Positions 36,833 through 46,839 are shown, counted from the first letter of the stretch. The stretch: DNA of 64,000 nt from Defluviicoccus sp046348835 (GCA_046348835.1 JAXMDM010000002.1:434001-498000), one strand, 5' to 3'. Program-made: numbers and translations. Notes: generated from the letters alone by a model not told the origin.

Positions 36833-38368
36833 ATGGATACCTTCGATTACATCGTCGTCGGTGCCGGGTCGGCCGGCTGCTGCGTCGCTGCGCGTCTGAG
36901 CGAGGACGCCGATCAGACCGTGGCCGTCATCGAGGCCGGTAGCCGGACGATGCCGGCCGAGGTTCAGGCCCACATCGACGTGCCGTCCCACTGGGGGCTG
37001 GTCCAGCACACCGTCGCCGACTGGGAGCACGAGAGTATCCCGCAGCCGGCGCTGGGCGGCCGGCGGGTGCCGGAGCCTCGCGGCCGCCTTCCCGGCGGTT
37101 CGAGCAATCTCTACGCCCTGATGCACATTCGCGGCCACCCGGCCGACTTCGACGCCTGGGCCTATCAGGGCTGCCCGGGCTGGGCCTTTGCCGACGTTCT
37201 GCCCTACTTCAAGAAGCTGGAGGATCAGGAGGACCCGGGTCCGCTGTCCGGACAGGGCGGCCCGCTCCGGGTCGAGAACGTCTCCCGCCACGACCCCAGC
37301 CCGGTTTCAGCGGCGTTCATCGAGGCCTGCCTCGAGCTGGGATATCCCCGCACCGACGACTTCAACGGCCCCACCATGCTCGGGACCGGCTGGCACCACG
37401 TCAACATCAAGGACGGCCGCCGTCACAGCATGGAAGCGGCCTATCTCTACCCGGCGCTGGCGGCACGGCAGAACCTGTCGCTGATCGACGCGGCCCCGGC
37501 GACCCGGCTGCTCTTTCAGGGGCGTCGCTGCACCGGCGTCGAGTATGCGCGGGGTGGCGAGAGGGTCCGCGTCGGCGCCCGCCGCGAAGTCATCGTCTGC
37601 GCCGGCGCCATCGACTCACCGAAGCTGCTGCTGTTGTCGGGCATCGGCGACGGGGAGCGTCTCGCCGGCGTCGGCATTCCGGTGCTGGTGCACGCCCCGG
37701 GAGTAGGCGAAAACTTCCACAATCACGTCCTGGTCCCGGTCGTCTGCGTCGGCAACAAGGATATCCCGCCACCCCGCAACAACCTGAGCGAGGCGGCGCT
37801 CTTCTGTACGTCCGAAGCGGGCTGGACGGCGCCGGACATCCAGATCGCCTTCGTTCCGTGGGATCCCAATCGGGTGGGCAGCCCCGAGCCGGGGAATGTG
37901 ATGGTCATGCTGCCGGGCGTGGTCCGGCCGCTGTCGCGGGGCTGGGTGCGGCTGGCCAGCGCCGACCCGCTGGCGAAGCCGCTGATCCATACCAACTATC
38001 TCGGCTGCGAGTCCGATTTGCAGCGTCTCACCGGCGCGGCGCGGCTGGCGCGGCGCATTTACGGGACGCAGGCGCTCGGCTCCTGGGTCGGCCAGGAGGT
38101 GGCGCCGGGGCCCGGGGTGGACGATGCGGGTCTCGCCGATTACGTCCGCGCGGCGGCGGATTCCTACCACCACCAGGCCGGGTCGTGCCGCATGGGGCTG
38201 GACGCAGCGGCGGTGGTCGATCCGCGGCTCCGCGTGCACGGCATCGAGGGGCTGCGCGTTGCCGACGCCAGCATCATGCCGGCGGTCCCGTCCGGCAACT
38301 GTCACGCCGGCATCGTCATGGTCGCCGAGAAGGCGGCCGACATGATCAAGGCCGATCGAAGGGGCTGA
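36833..38368 (+). CDS. GMC-family FAD oxidoreductase
   Basis: A 511-residue flavoprotein alcohol or sugar dehydrogenase/oxidase. Features in order: the FAD Rossmann motif YIVVGAGSAGCCVAARLSE with EAG at the ribose strand, the GMC signature PRGRLPGGSSNLYALMHIRG, IVCAGAIDSPKLLLLSGIG, and the catalytic pair in YHHQAGSCRMG (His) and VPSGNCHAGIVMVAEKAA (Asn position near the C-terminus). Substrates in the family include choline, glucose, other sugars and aryl alcohols. It has no signal peptide, so it is cytosolic. Its place among sugar- and keto-acid-type enzymes suggests oxidation of a sugar-derived alcohol. Confidence 0.87.
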   Translation: MDTFDYIVVGAGSAGCCVAARLSEDADQTVAVIEAGSRTMPAEVQAHIDVPSHWGLVQHTVADWEHESIPQPALGGRRVPEPRGRLPGGSSNLYALMHIRGHPADFDAWAYQGCPGWAFADVLPYFKKLEDQEDPGPLSGQGGPLRVENVSRHDPSPVSAAFIEACLELGYPRTDDFNGPTMLGTGWHHVNIKDGRRHSMEAAYLYPALAARQNLSLIDAAPATRLLFQGRRCTGVEYARGGERVRVGARREVIVCAGAIDSPKLLLLSGIGDGERLAGVGIPVLVHAPGVGENFHNHVLVPVVCVGNKDIPPPRNNLSEAALFCTSEAGWTAPDIQIAFVPWDPNRVGSPEPGNVMVMLPGVVRPLSRGWVRLASADPLAKPLIHTNYLGCESDLQRLTGAARLARRIYGTQALGSWVGQEVAPGPGVDDAGLADYVRAAADSYHHQAGSCRMGLDAAAVVDPRLRVHGIEGLRVADASIMPAVPSGNCHAGIVMVAEKAADMIKADRRG

Positions 38369-38408
38369 GCACCGCGCCGGCCGATCCGCACTCCGAGGAG
38401 ACCTAGAG

Positions 38409-38849
38409 GTGGCAGAGATACGCTTCCATCACATCTCGCTCACCTGCCGCGAGCCGCTGGCGGTGGAGCGCTTCTATACGACCCATTTCGGCTTCATCCG
38501 GGCGCGGGTGGTCGACATAGGGGGCGGCGGACAAATCGTCTTCCTCCGCAACCGGGAAATGTACCTGGAGCTCTTTCAGGCGACGGCCGACGCTCCCGTC
38601 GCCCCGGCGGAAGGGGACGGCTACCCTTGGCCCAGCGTGCGCAACTTCTCGTTCATGGTCGATGACGTCGACCGCAAGCTGGCGGAGATGGGATCGGCGG
38701 CGGTGGTGGCGTTCGGGCCGCTCGCCTTCGACAGTTTCATTCCCGGTTGGAAGTCGGTGTGGCTCCGCGACCCCGACGGTCGGCTGGTGCAGATTACCCA
38801 AGGCTTCGGGGACGAGCTCTGTCCGCCGCCGTTGCCGACATCCCCATAG
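38409..38849 (+). CDS. VOC (glyoxalase/dioxygenase superfamily) protein
   Basis: A 146-residue protein of two beta-alpha-beta-beta-beta units. Likely metal ligands are His8 in FHHISLTC, Glu near 55 in MYLELFQ, His/other in the second unit start VRNFSFMVDDVDRKLAEM, and the closing WLRDPDGRLVQITQGFG with a possible Glu/Gln ligand. The family includes glyoxalase I, methylmalonyl-CoA epimerase and extradiol dioxygenases. The start is GTG at 38409, preceded by GGAGA. It lies 40 bases after the GMC gene and 36 before a GH13 gene. Confidence 0.8.
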   Translation: MAEIRFHHISLTCREPLAVERFYTTHFGFIRARVVDIGGGGQIVFLRNREMYLELFQATADAPVAPAEGDGYPWPSVRNFSFMVDDVDRKLAEMGSAAVVAFGPLAFDSFIPGWKSVWLRDPDGRLVQITQGFGDELCPPPLPTSP

Positions 38850-38885
38850 ACGACAGGTCACGAACTCCACGGAGGCGGTGGCGCC

Positions 38886-41387
38886 ATGGCGCTGATTCCG
38901 GTTCATTTCGAGTATCGCACCGGCTTGCGCCGGCCGTTCATCCAAAGCGCCCGGCTCACCGGGAACTGGACAACGTCCGGCTTCGCCAGCGAGGGCTGGT
39001 CGACGACGCCGATGCAGGCGGTCACCGCCGACGACGGCTGCCCCGCCTTTCGGACGACGATCCAGCTGGACGACAGCCAGATCGGTCGTGTTTTCCGCTG
39101 GGGGGTGCGGATCGACACCGCGCCGGCGCCCGACCGCTGGGGTATTCCGACCGAAGTGGGCGACCCGGCGAGCCAGGAGCGGTTCCGCAGCTTCACCCTG
39201 GAGACGGCCGATCAGACCGAATGGTACCTCCTGACCCACTGTCGGCTCCTCGGTGCGAACAAGCTATTCCGCCAGGGACAGGCGGCACCCGGCGTCCGGT
39301 TCGCGGTCTGGGCTCCCAATGCGCGGGAGGTCGAACTCGTCCGCGGCGATCGGGAGAGCGGCTATATCTGGAACGACGGGCGCGGCACCGTCGCCACCAT
39401 TCCCATGCGGCGGCGGCCCGACGGGGTGTGGGAGACGGACGTATCGGCCGCGCCTGAACTGGCCGACTTCGCCGCCTTCGACCATACGCCCTACATGTAT
39501 CGGGTCACCCGGGACGACGGTTCGATCGCCTACCGCAGCGATCTGTTCTCCCGTTGCCAGATCGGCTCCGGGCGCAAGAACCCGGATGCACCCCGCAGCG
39601 GCGAGGCGCCGTGGAACGGCAGCCGCGACGATCTCGACGGGGTCAAGAGCTGCTCGGTGGTCGTCGATCCGGAGCGGGTGGCGCGCGCCTTCCGTGAGGT
39701 GGATGCCAACGGCCGGGTGGTCTGGCCGGAGACCGACTGGCAGACCGAAGGCGACTTCTGGGCCGACGAGTTGGACCCGGCGCGGCCGCTTCCAGAGCGG
39801 CTGTCGGACCTGGTGATCTATGAGATGCACATCGATGGCCTCGGCGCTGGCCGCCACGACCGCGGCATGCTGGAGGATGCCATCGACCTGCTGGATTACT
39901 TGGCCGACCTCGGCATCAACTGTATCGAGTTGATGCCGTTCTCCGAGTACGAGGGCTGGGCCAACTGGGGGTATGCCACCTCCCATTACCTGGCGATGGA
40001 ATACGCCGGCGGCGGTCGCGACCAGTTCAAACATTTCGTCCGCGCCTGCCACCGCCGCGGCATCGCCGTCCTCCTCGACGTGGTCTACAACCATTACACC
40101 CACGACGGGGAGCGGGCGGAGTGGGCGTACGATTCAACCGCGCCCGAGCGCAACATCTGGTACTGGTACGAAGGTCGGCCGAGCGACTATCCCGCCTACG
40201 AGGATGCCGCCCGGCGCAATCCGCAGCAGACCCCGGCCGGCCACGGCGGCTACGTCGACAACATGTCGACGGGCTATGCTCCCCGCTATTGGGAAGAGAT
40301 GGTCCGCAAGCTGTTCATCTCCAGCGCCGCCCAGCTGGTGAGCGAATTTCACATCGACGGCTTCCGCGTCGATCAGACGACCTCTATCCATTCCTACGCC
40401 GTCCTCCATGCCGATGGCCGCCCGGCCAACAACGCGCGGGTGTTCGGCGCCAAGTTCCTGCGCGAATGGACCCGGACCCTGCAGCTGATTTCCCCCCGGG
40501 TCTTTCTCATCGCCGAAGACCACTCCGGCTGGTCGGCGGTCACCGCGCCGAACGAGGACGGCGGCGGCCTCGGCTTCCAGGCGGTGTGGTACGCCGACTA
40601 CTACCACCACCTCATCGGGGATGCGCAGAACGACCCGCGCCGGGCCCGGTTGCTCAAATTCGCCGGCTTCGGCGACGACCGGTCGCTGAACATGACCTGG
40701 TTCGCCGGCGAACTCGCCGGCAGCGGCCCCGCTCGGGTCATCTATCACGAATCCCACGACGAGGCCGGCAACTCCTACTATGAGGAGGGTGGACAGCGGG
40801 TCTACTCGGCGCGGACGCTCGCCGTTTCCGTCAACAGCGCGCCGTTAACGGGCGCGACCCGCCGTTACGCCGAGGCGCGCACCCGCGTTGTGGCCGGAAT
40901 CACCCTGCTTGCGGCCGGCGTCCCCATGTTCTTCATGGGGGAGGAGGTCGGTGCGTCGCTGCCCTACCGCTACGACGACTTCCTCGCCAACCGGGAGGAT
41001 TATCCGGCCCTGCGGCGGGGGACCGGGGCGCAGCTGTTCCGCTTCTACCAGGACGTGATCCGGCTGCGGCTGACCCGGCCGGCGCTGCGCTCCCCCAACA
41101 TCGAGATCCTCCACGTCCATGACGGCAATCGCCTCGTCGCCTTCCGCCGCGGCGATCAGACCGGCGAATACATCGTCGTCGCCACCCTCAGCAACTGGCC
41201 CTTCTCCGGCGGCTATCAAATCCGCAACCCGCACATCGCCGACGCGGAGTGGCGGGAGGTGCTGAACTCGGACGCGGCCGAGTACGGCGGCGGCGGCCAG
41301 ATCGCTGAAGACACGGTCACGTCGTCGGGCGGCAGCCTCTCGCTGCGGATCGCCGCCAACAGCATCATCGTGCTGCAGCGCCAGTAA
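38886..41387 (+). CDS. GH13 glucan-acting enzyme with CBM48, branching-enzyme/trehalohydrolase-like
   Basis: An 833-residue cytosolic alpha-glucan enzyme. The first ~110 residues (VHFEYRTGLRRPFIQSA; FRWGVRID) look like a starch-binding beta domain. A CBM48 follows (about 135-240, GVRFAVWAPNAREVELV), then a GH13 barrel (about 305-720) with region I DVVYNH (398-403), nucleophile Asp496 in GFRVDQTTS, acid/base Glu544 in LIAEDHSG and His624-Asp625 in YHESHDEAG. All three catalytic acids are present. The SHDE form of region IV and the CBM48 point to branching or trehalohydrolase activity rather than plain amylase, but substrate is open. A C-terminal beta domain closes the protein. It lies 36 bases after the VOC gene. 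Confidence 0.85.
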   Translation: MALIPVHFEYRTGLRRPFIQSARLTGNWTTSGFASEGWSTTPMQAVTADDGCPAFRTTIQLDDSQIGRVFRWGVRIDTAPAPDRWGIPTEVGDPASQERFRSFTLETADQTEWYLLTHCRLLGANKLFRQGQAAPGVRFAVWAPNAREVELVRGDRESGYIWNDGRGTVATIPMRRRPDGVWETDVSAAPELADFAAFDHTPYMYRVTRDDGSIAYRSDLFSRCQIGSGRKNPDAPRSGEAPWNGSRDDLDGVKSCSVVVDPERVARAFREVDANGRVVWPETDWQTEGDFWADELDPARPLPERLSDLVIYEMHIDGLGAGRHDRGMLEDAIDLLDYLADLGINCIELMPFSEYEGWANWGYATSHYLAMEYAGGGRDQFKHFVRACHRRGIAVLLDVVYNHYTHDGERAEWAYDSTAPERNIWYWYEGRPSDYPAYEDAARRNPQQTPAGHGGYVDNMSTGYAPRYWEEMVRKLFISSAAQLVSEFHIDGFRVDQTTSIHSYAVLHADGRPANNARVFGAKFLREWTRTLQLISPRVFLIAEDHSGWSAVTAPNEDGGGLGFQAVWYADYYHHLIGDAQNDPRRARLLKFAGFGDDRSLNMTWFAGELAGSGPARVIYHESHDEAGNSYYEEGGQRVYSARTLAVSVNSAPLTGATRRYAEARTRVVAGITLLAAGVPMFFMGEEVGASLPYRYDDFLANREDYPALRRGTGAQLFRFYQDVIRLRLTRPALRSPNIEILHVHDGNRLVAFRRGDQTGEYIVVATLSNWPFSGGYQIRNPHIADAEWREVLNSDAAEYGGGGQIAEDTVTSSGGSLSLRIAANSIIVLQRQ

Positions 41388-41411
41388 CCACAAAGGGGTA
41401 ACCACAAAGGG
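41384..41411 (+). repeat. Perfect 14-bp tandem duplication across the GH13 stop codon
   Basis: GTAACCACAAAGGG occurs twice with no spacer (41384-41397 and 41398-41411). The first copy contains the TAA stop of the GH13 gene. It looks like a recent slippage or small duplication event. Confidence 0.9.
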
Positions 41412-41579
41412 CCTCCTCCCGGTTGCGCGGCGAGGCGACGGAATACGCTTCGGACGTTGACATGCCCGGCAGGTTGCCGCAATTGAGCGGTGCCGCGTCC
41501 GGGCTAATACCCCCGCGGCACCCGACGGCCGGCGCCTGAGCGGCCCTCGAGTCTCACGGACAGGGGAAGGGCAGCCATC
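41412..41579 (+). promoter_or_regulatory. Spacer before the amylase gene, possible internal promoter
   Basis: This is the longest gap inside the operon (about 190 bases counting the repeat). It contains a perfect TTGACA hexamer at 41457-41462 but only a poor -10 match at 17 bases, plus a CGGCA/TGCCG inverted repeat at 41467-41479. An internal promoter is possible but not demonstrated. Confidence 0.3.
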
Positions 41580-43004
41580 ATGAACGGCACGATGCTGCAG
41601 TCCTTTCACTGGGACTACCCGGCGGACGGCCTGCTCTGGGCGGAGATTGCCGGCAACGCCAGTTCCCTCGCCCGCACCGGGTTTACCGCACTGTGGCTGC
41701 CGCCGCCCTACAAGGCGCAGACCCAGGCGGACGCCGGCTACGGGACCTACGACCTCTGGGACCTGGGGGAGTTCGACCAGAAGGGCGGCATCCGCACCAA
41801 GTATGGGACCCGCGCCGAGCTGGAAGCGGCGGTGGCCGCCATCCATGCCGCCGGCATGCAGGTTTATATCGATGTCGTCTTCAATCATAAGGGCGGCGCC
41901 GACGCCACCGAGCGGGTGACGGGGACCCCGGTCAACCGGGAGAACCGCAATATCGACATCGGGCCGCCGCGCGAGATCGAGACCTGGACCCGATTCGACT
42001 TTCCGGGGCGAGGAGAGCGCTACTCGCGCCTGCGGTGGAACGCCTCGCACTTCGATTCCGTCGATTTCGACGCCATCACCGGCCAGGCCGGGACCATCTA
42101 CCGCTTGCGCGACAAGCAGTTCGAGACGCAGGTCTCGGACGAAAACGGCAACTTCGACTATCTCGCGTTCGCCGATATCGATTCCGGCAACGAGGAGGTG
42201 AGGCGCGACCTGCGTGCCTGGGGCGAATGGGTGGTGGACACCCTCGGCGTCGACGGCTTCCGCCTCGACGCGGTGAAACACATTCGTTACAGCCTTTTCA
42301 ATGACTGGCTCGACAACGTTCGTGCCCGCAATCCCCAGCGCAGCCTGTTCGCCGTGGGGGAGCATTTCACCGGCGATGTCTCCACCCTCACCTGGTTCAT
42401 CGGCCAGACGGCGGCACGGATGTCGCTGTTCGACTTCCCCCTCTACTTCAGCATGCGGGCCGCCTCGGAAGCGGGCGACGGGATCGACCTGCGCGGCGTG
42501 CTGACCAACACCCTGGTGGCGAGGGCGCCGGTACAGGCGGTGACGTTCGTCGACAATCACGACACCTGGCGGGAGCACACCATCCAGGACTGGTTCCGAC
42601 CGCACGCCTATGCCCTCATCCTCCTCCGCGCCGAGGGCTATCCGTGCGTGTTCTACGGCGACTATTACGGGGCGCCGGGGCACACCTCCCAGCGTGCCAC
42701 CATCGACCGGCTGATGGAGGTGCGTCGGGACCACGCCTACGGAGAGCAGAGGGACTATTTCGATGCGGCGGATCTCATCGGCTGGACCCGCCAAGGTGAC
42801 GAGACGCACCGGCGGGCGGTGGCCGTTTTGTTGAGCGGAGCCGCCGCCGGCGGAAGCAAGAGGATGGCGGTCGGGCGGCCGAACGGCCGCTTTCGCGAGG
42901 TGACCGGCGCTATTCAGGACACCGTCACCGCGGACGGAAGTGGCGAGGCGGTCTTCCGCTGCAATGGCCGCAGCATCGCGGTGTGGGTGGAAGACGCGCC
43001 CTAA
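41580..43004 (+). CDS. Cytoplasmic alpha-amylase (GH13, AmyA type)
   Basis: A 474-residue alpha-amylase without signal peptide, like E. coli AmyA. It hydrolyses internal alpha-1,4 bonds of glycogen or maltodextrin. The opening GTMLQSFHWDYP is characteristic of the cytosolic group. Catalytic residues: nucleophile Asp230 in VDGFRLDAVKH, acid/base Glu261 in FAVGEHF, and Asp328 in FVDNHDTW; region I is DVVFNHKGG. A substrate-contact stretch WLPPPYKAQTQADAGYGTYDLWDLGEF is intact (seen as YGTYDLWDLGEF). An AGGGGAAGGG ribosome site precedes the ATG. The last four bases overlap the end of the convergent ParA-PilZ-MipZ gene. It is the last gene of the operon. Confidence 0.92.
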   Translation: MNGTMLQSFHWDYPADGLLWAEIAGNASSLARTGFTALWLPPPYKAQTQADAGYGTYDLWDLGEFDQKGGIRTKYGTRAELEAAVAAIHAAGMQVYIDVVFNHKGGADATERVTGTPVNRENRNIDIGPPREIETWTRFDFPGRGERYSRLRWNASHFDSVDFDAITGQAGTIYRLRDKQFETQVSDENGNFDYLAFADIDSGNEEVRRDLRAWGEWVVDTLGVDGFRLDAVKHIRYSLFNDWLDNVRARNPQRSLFAVGEHFTGDVSTLTWFIGQTAARMSLFDFPLYFSMRAASEAGDGIDLRGVLTNTLVARAPVQAVTFVDNHDTWREHTIQDWFRPHAYALILLRAEGYPCVFYGDYYGAPGHTSQRATIDRLMEVRRDHAYGEQRDYFDAADLIGWTRQGDETHRRAVAVLLSGAAAGGSKRMAVGRPNGRFREVTGAIQDTVTADGSGEAVFRCNGRSIAVWVEDAP

Positions 43005-44956
43005 CCGGCCGCGGCAATGGGACCGGCCGGCTGCTTCGGGTGTGCAACCAGGTCCGTCGGCAGCACCAGGTGCAGCAAAGACCGGACCTCCTGGCGGGCG
43101 GACACGTGCGACAGGGTCATCGGCACGCCGACGCCCTCGTCGCGAAGATCGAGCAGGGTCAGGCCGACCGGGAACAGCTCCCGATAGATCACCCGCTCGG
43201 TCAGCCCGGGCCCGATTCTAAATCCCATCTCATCCGCCAGCCGCGCAACCGCTTCCGCCATGTCCGCCTTGTTGCGGGCAAGGACGGTGGTCAACCGATT
43301 GCGCACGACGATCCAGTCGGGTGCGCCGCCCAGCGTCGACCGCTCCGTCCGTACCTGGCGGATCAACCGTCCGTATGGGCCCGGCTCGATCAGCGATGCC
43401 GTTTCGCCATCGAGGCGGGCGATCAGATCGAGGTCGAGAAAGCTGTCGTTGATCGGCGTCACCACCACGTCGGCGCGTTCGTGGCTGAGTCGGGAGAGGC
43501 GTGTATCCCGGCCGGGCGTATCGACGATCACGTAGTCGTGGCCGGCCGCGAAACGGTCGAGTAGATGGCCGAAGGCGGGGTCGTCGTCGCTGGCGGTCAC
43601 ATGCGTGGCCGGCATGGGCAACGAAACCGACCGGGCGGTGGCAAATGCCCGGCGGTTGTCCAGATAGCGGGCGAGGGTGGCCTGCCGCCCGTCGAGATCG
43701 AGGGTGGCTACCTGGAAGCCTTCCCGGATCAGGGCGATGGCCAGGTGAACGGCGAGGGTGGACTTGCCGCTGCCGCCTTTCTCGTTGCCGATGACGATGA
43801 TCCGTCCGCGGTGTCCCCCGCCGTTACGACATCTCCCCGGGGCGAGGCCGCGATTTGCCGCCGTTTCGGCGATCGAAGGGCCGAGCCGGCCGGCCAGTGC
43901 TGCCAGTCGTAACGTCCGGTCGGCCGCTGGCGGCGAGGGCGAGGGCGGCGGCGGAGAGGGCCGCGACACGCCGGGCGACGGCGATGGTTCCGGCGGGTCG
44001 GAGGAGGGGGCGCCCATGCGGGCGGCGAGGCCTTCGGCGAGGCGCCACTGGCGCTCGGCATCGAGGACGAGGCGGCAACCGACGCGGCCGTCGCCGACGT
44101 GGACGACCACGGCATCGAAGCTGCCGAGGCTCGGCAGCGCCAGGGTGATCGCATCGCCAAGGGTGAGGTCGGCCTCGAGATCCAGCCCGGCTCCGGCGCC
44201 GGAAAGGTCGATGAGGCGGCAGGAGAAGCGCTCGTCGCCCCGGCAGACGACCACGTTCCAATCGAGCGACCAGCGCGGAAACCTGCGCTTTTCCCCGATC
44301 TCGGTCGGCCGCGGCGGAACATCGGCGCCACACAGCCGGATCAGCATCGTATCGATGAACCGCCAGAATGGGCCGATGACATCGGCCGCTTCGGCGTCGT
44401 CATGCCTCTGCTCGCCGACCACCCGGCCGGCGGCGAATGCGTCGGCAAACGCCTCGCGCCGGGCGATGACGATGGGACAGACGGTGCCGTGCTGGGCCAG
44501 CGCCATCGCATAGGCGGCGGTGAACTTGTGGGCGGCGCCGGCGCGGTTGACGACGAAGGTGAACGGGGCGCCCTGTGTCTCCACGTAGCGGACGATGCGG
44601 CCGATCTTTTCCAGTGCCCCCCGTTGCGGCGCCACCGGCAGAACCACCAGGTCGGCCCAGGACAGCACCTCGGCGTGGGCCGGGGAAGGGGGGGCCGGCG
44701 TGTCGATGACGGCAAGGCCGACGCCATCGCCGTAGAGGCGCTCCAGCTCCGGTCCGAGATCGGCGGGGGCGACCCGGATTACCGGAGGCGCTGGATTTAC
44801 GCGGCGGCTCCGCCAAAGGGCGAGGCCGTCGGCTTCGCCCAACTCGATCAGCACCACGGTCCGCCCGGACGCGCGCATCGCCTCCACCGCCAGGTGGCAG
44901 GCGAGCAGGCTCTTGCCGACCCCGGCGGTTTCCGAGAGGAACGCGACGACGCGCAT
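43001..44956 (-). CDS. ParA-like / PilZ / MipZ-like three-domain fusion ATPase
   Basis: A single 651-residue frame holds three modules. Residues 1-210: ParA/MinD-type fold with P-loop ETAGVGKS (9-16), lacking the signature lysine of ParA ATPases but keeping the phosphate-binding Lys15, and LAVIDTPAP (Asp85). Residues 222-300: PilZ domain with both c-di-GMP motifs, RRFPR (224-228) and DLSGAG (250-255). Residues 318-345: Pro/Ser-rich linker. Residues 384-650: MipZ-like ATPase with KGGSGKST (393-400), LDLDGRQATLARYLDNR, DYVIVDTPGRDT and PINDSF. MipZ sets the division-site position in alphaproteobacteria through a polar gradient that inhibits FtsZ. No frameshift or stop separates the parts. ureG lies 96 bases upstream; the gene is convergent with the amylase gene. 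Confidence 0.9.
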   Translation of the reverse strand: MRVVAFLSETAGVGKSLLACHLAVEAMRASGRTVVLIELGEADGLALWRSRRVNPAPPVIRVAPADLGPELERLYGDGVGLAVIDTPAPPSPAHAEVLSWADLVVLPVAPQRGALEKIGRIVRYVETQGAPFTFVVNRAGAAHKFTAAYAMALAQHGTVCPIVIARREAFADAFAAGRVVGEQRHDDAEAADVIGPFWRFIDTMLIRLCGADVPPRPTEIGEKRRFPRWSLDWNVVVCRGDERFSCRLIDLSGAGAGLDLEADLTLGDAITLALPSLGSFDAVVVHVGDGRVGCRLVLDAERQWRLAEGLAARMGAPSSDPPEPSPSPGVSRPSPPPPSPSPPAADRTLRLAALAGRLGPSIAETAANRGLAPGRCRNGGGHRGRIIVIGNEKGGSGKSTLAVHLAIALIREGFQVATLDLDGRQATLARYLDNRRAFATARSVSLPMPATHVTASDDDPAFGHLLDRFAAGHDYVIVDTPGRDTRLSRLSHERADVVVTPINDSFLDLDLIARLDGETASLIEPGPYGRLIRQVRTERSTLGGAPDWIVVRNRLTTVLARNKADMAEAVARLADEMGFRIGPGLTERVIYRELFPVGLTLLDLRDEGVGVPMTLSHVSARQEVRSLLHLVLPTDLVAHPKQPAGPIAAAG

Positions 44957-45052
44957 GGTTCCGATCCTTGCCGGCGCAGATGGGTTGGGCCGCGTGGCGG
45001 CCTTACCCGCCCATCAAAGCCCTCGTGGCTTAACGCCCGGCTAACGTCCGGA

Positions 45053-45666
<614 letters not shown>

Positions 45667-45670
<4 letters not shown>

Positions 45671-46332
45671 GAGCGGAACAACCTTGTGTATAGGGTTTCA
45701 TGCCTGGCCGAGGCCCAGTCGGCGACCCAGGTGGAGGTGGCGATGTCGCCGGGCGAAAGCCTCGCCGCATCGGCGGCGGCGGCCAGCACCACCGGCTCCA
45801 GTTGCGCCAGCACGCCGAGACCGGCCCGCTGGCCGATGGGGATCAGCCTGATCCCGGCCGAGACCCCGTTGGCGGCGAACGCCTGCAGCCAGGCGACGAG
45901 AACCGCATCGAGGGGAACGGCGGCGGCGGCGGCGGCGGTGCCGACGGCGGTGGCATAGGCCGGCGGCCGGGCGATGCGGGCGAGCAGTTCCCGGTACCGA
46001 CCGATGGCCGGGGCCGGCCAGGCGGCGGCGACGGCATCGAGAAAGGCCGCTCCTTGCGCCCGGCTCTCCAGCGCCAGTTCGGCGCTGCCGCGACAGGCGT
46101 CCACCAGTACCGCCGCCCTTTCGGCACGACCGGCGTCGGCCTCGGTCTCGGCCCGCCAGGCCTCGGCCAGGAGGATGGCGTCGATGCGGGCGCCGCCCGC
46201 CGTCAGCACCGCGGTCAGCCACCGGGCGAGGCTGTCGGCGCCGTCGACGAGACCGGCGTCGACGGCGGCTTCGAGGCCGTGGGAATAGCTGAATCCTCCG
46301 ACCGGAAAGGCGGGAGACAGCCAGGTCAACAA
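45667..46332 (-). CDS. ureF: Urease accessory protein UreF
   Basis: The product is the scaffold that joins UreD and UreG in the nickel-insertion complex. The hallmark LSPAFPVGGFSYSHGLEAAV opens the protein; the rest is alpha-helical with LESRAQGAAFLDAVAA and GIRLIPIGQRAGLGVLAQLE near the end. With the TTG at 46332 it has 221 residues, normal for UreF. The frame has no ATG or GTG between the ureE stop and the conserved motif, so start is TTG 46332 or 46329, or translation is coupled to ureE, whose stop lies ~20 bases upstream. Its stop overlaps ureG. Confidence 0.88.
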
Positions 46333-46351
46333 CCGGCAGAGGCCAGGCGGC

Positions 46352-46839
46352 TCAACGATGGGTGTCGTCCACCGGCAGGGTGCGCCGGGCGTGGCCCGCC
46401 GGGTGCGCCTCGTAGGCGCCCGGCTCGGGAGCGAAGGGGGCGTGGTGGCGGACGACCACCGCCCCCAGGCCTTCCAGCATCCCCACCAGCACCGGGTCGT
46501 CGCGGATGCGCAGGGCGCCGTCGGGCAGCACCTGCAGGGCGGCGTGACGATTGCCGATGTGCCAGGCGAGGCGGGCAGCCGCCGCGGCGTCGCCCGGAGC
46601 CACGTCCGCGACCGCTTCTGCGGCGGCGCAGACGCGGATGTAGCCGCCGTCCTCGAGGGCGAGACCGTCGCCGTCGCGCAGCCGGGCCGGCACGTCCAGG
46701 TCGAGGAGGAACGGCCGGCCGGCGTCGTCGAGCAGGCGCAGGCGGCGGCGATGCCGATCGTCGAAGACGAGGCTGACCTGGCCGACGGCAGCATTCTCCG
46801 GCCATTCACCCGCCGCGATCACCCGGACGGCGCGTCGCA

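Noticed and set aside
40845..42809. Long minus-strand open frame opposite the GH13 and amylase genes
   Set aside because: Spans two real genes and their spacer in antisense; no ribosome site or family features.
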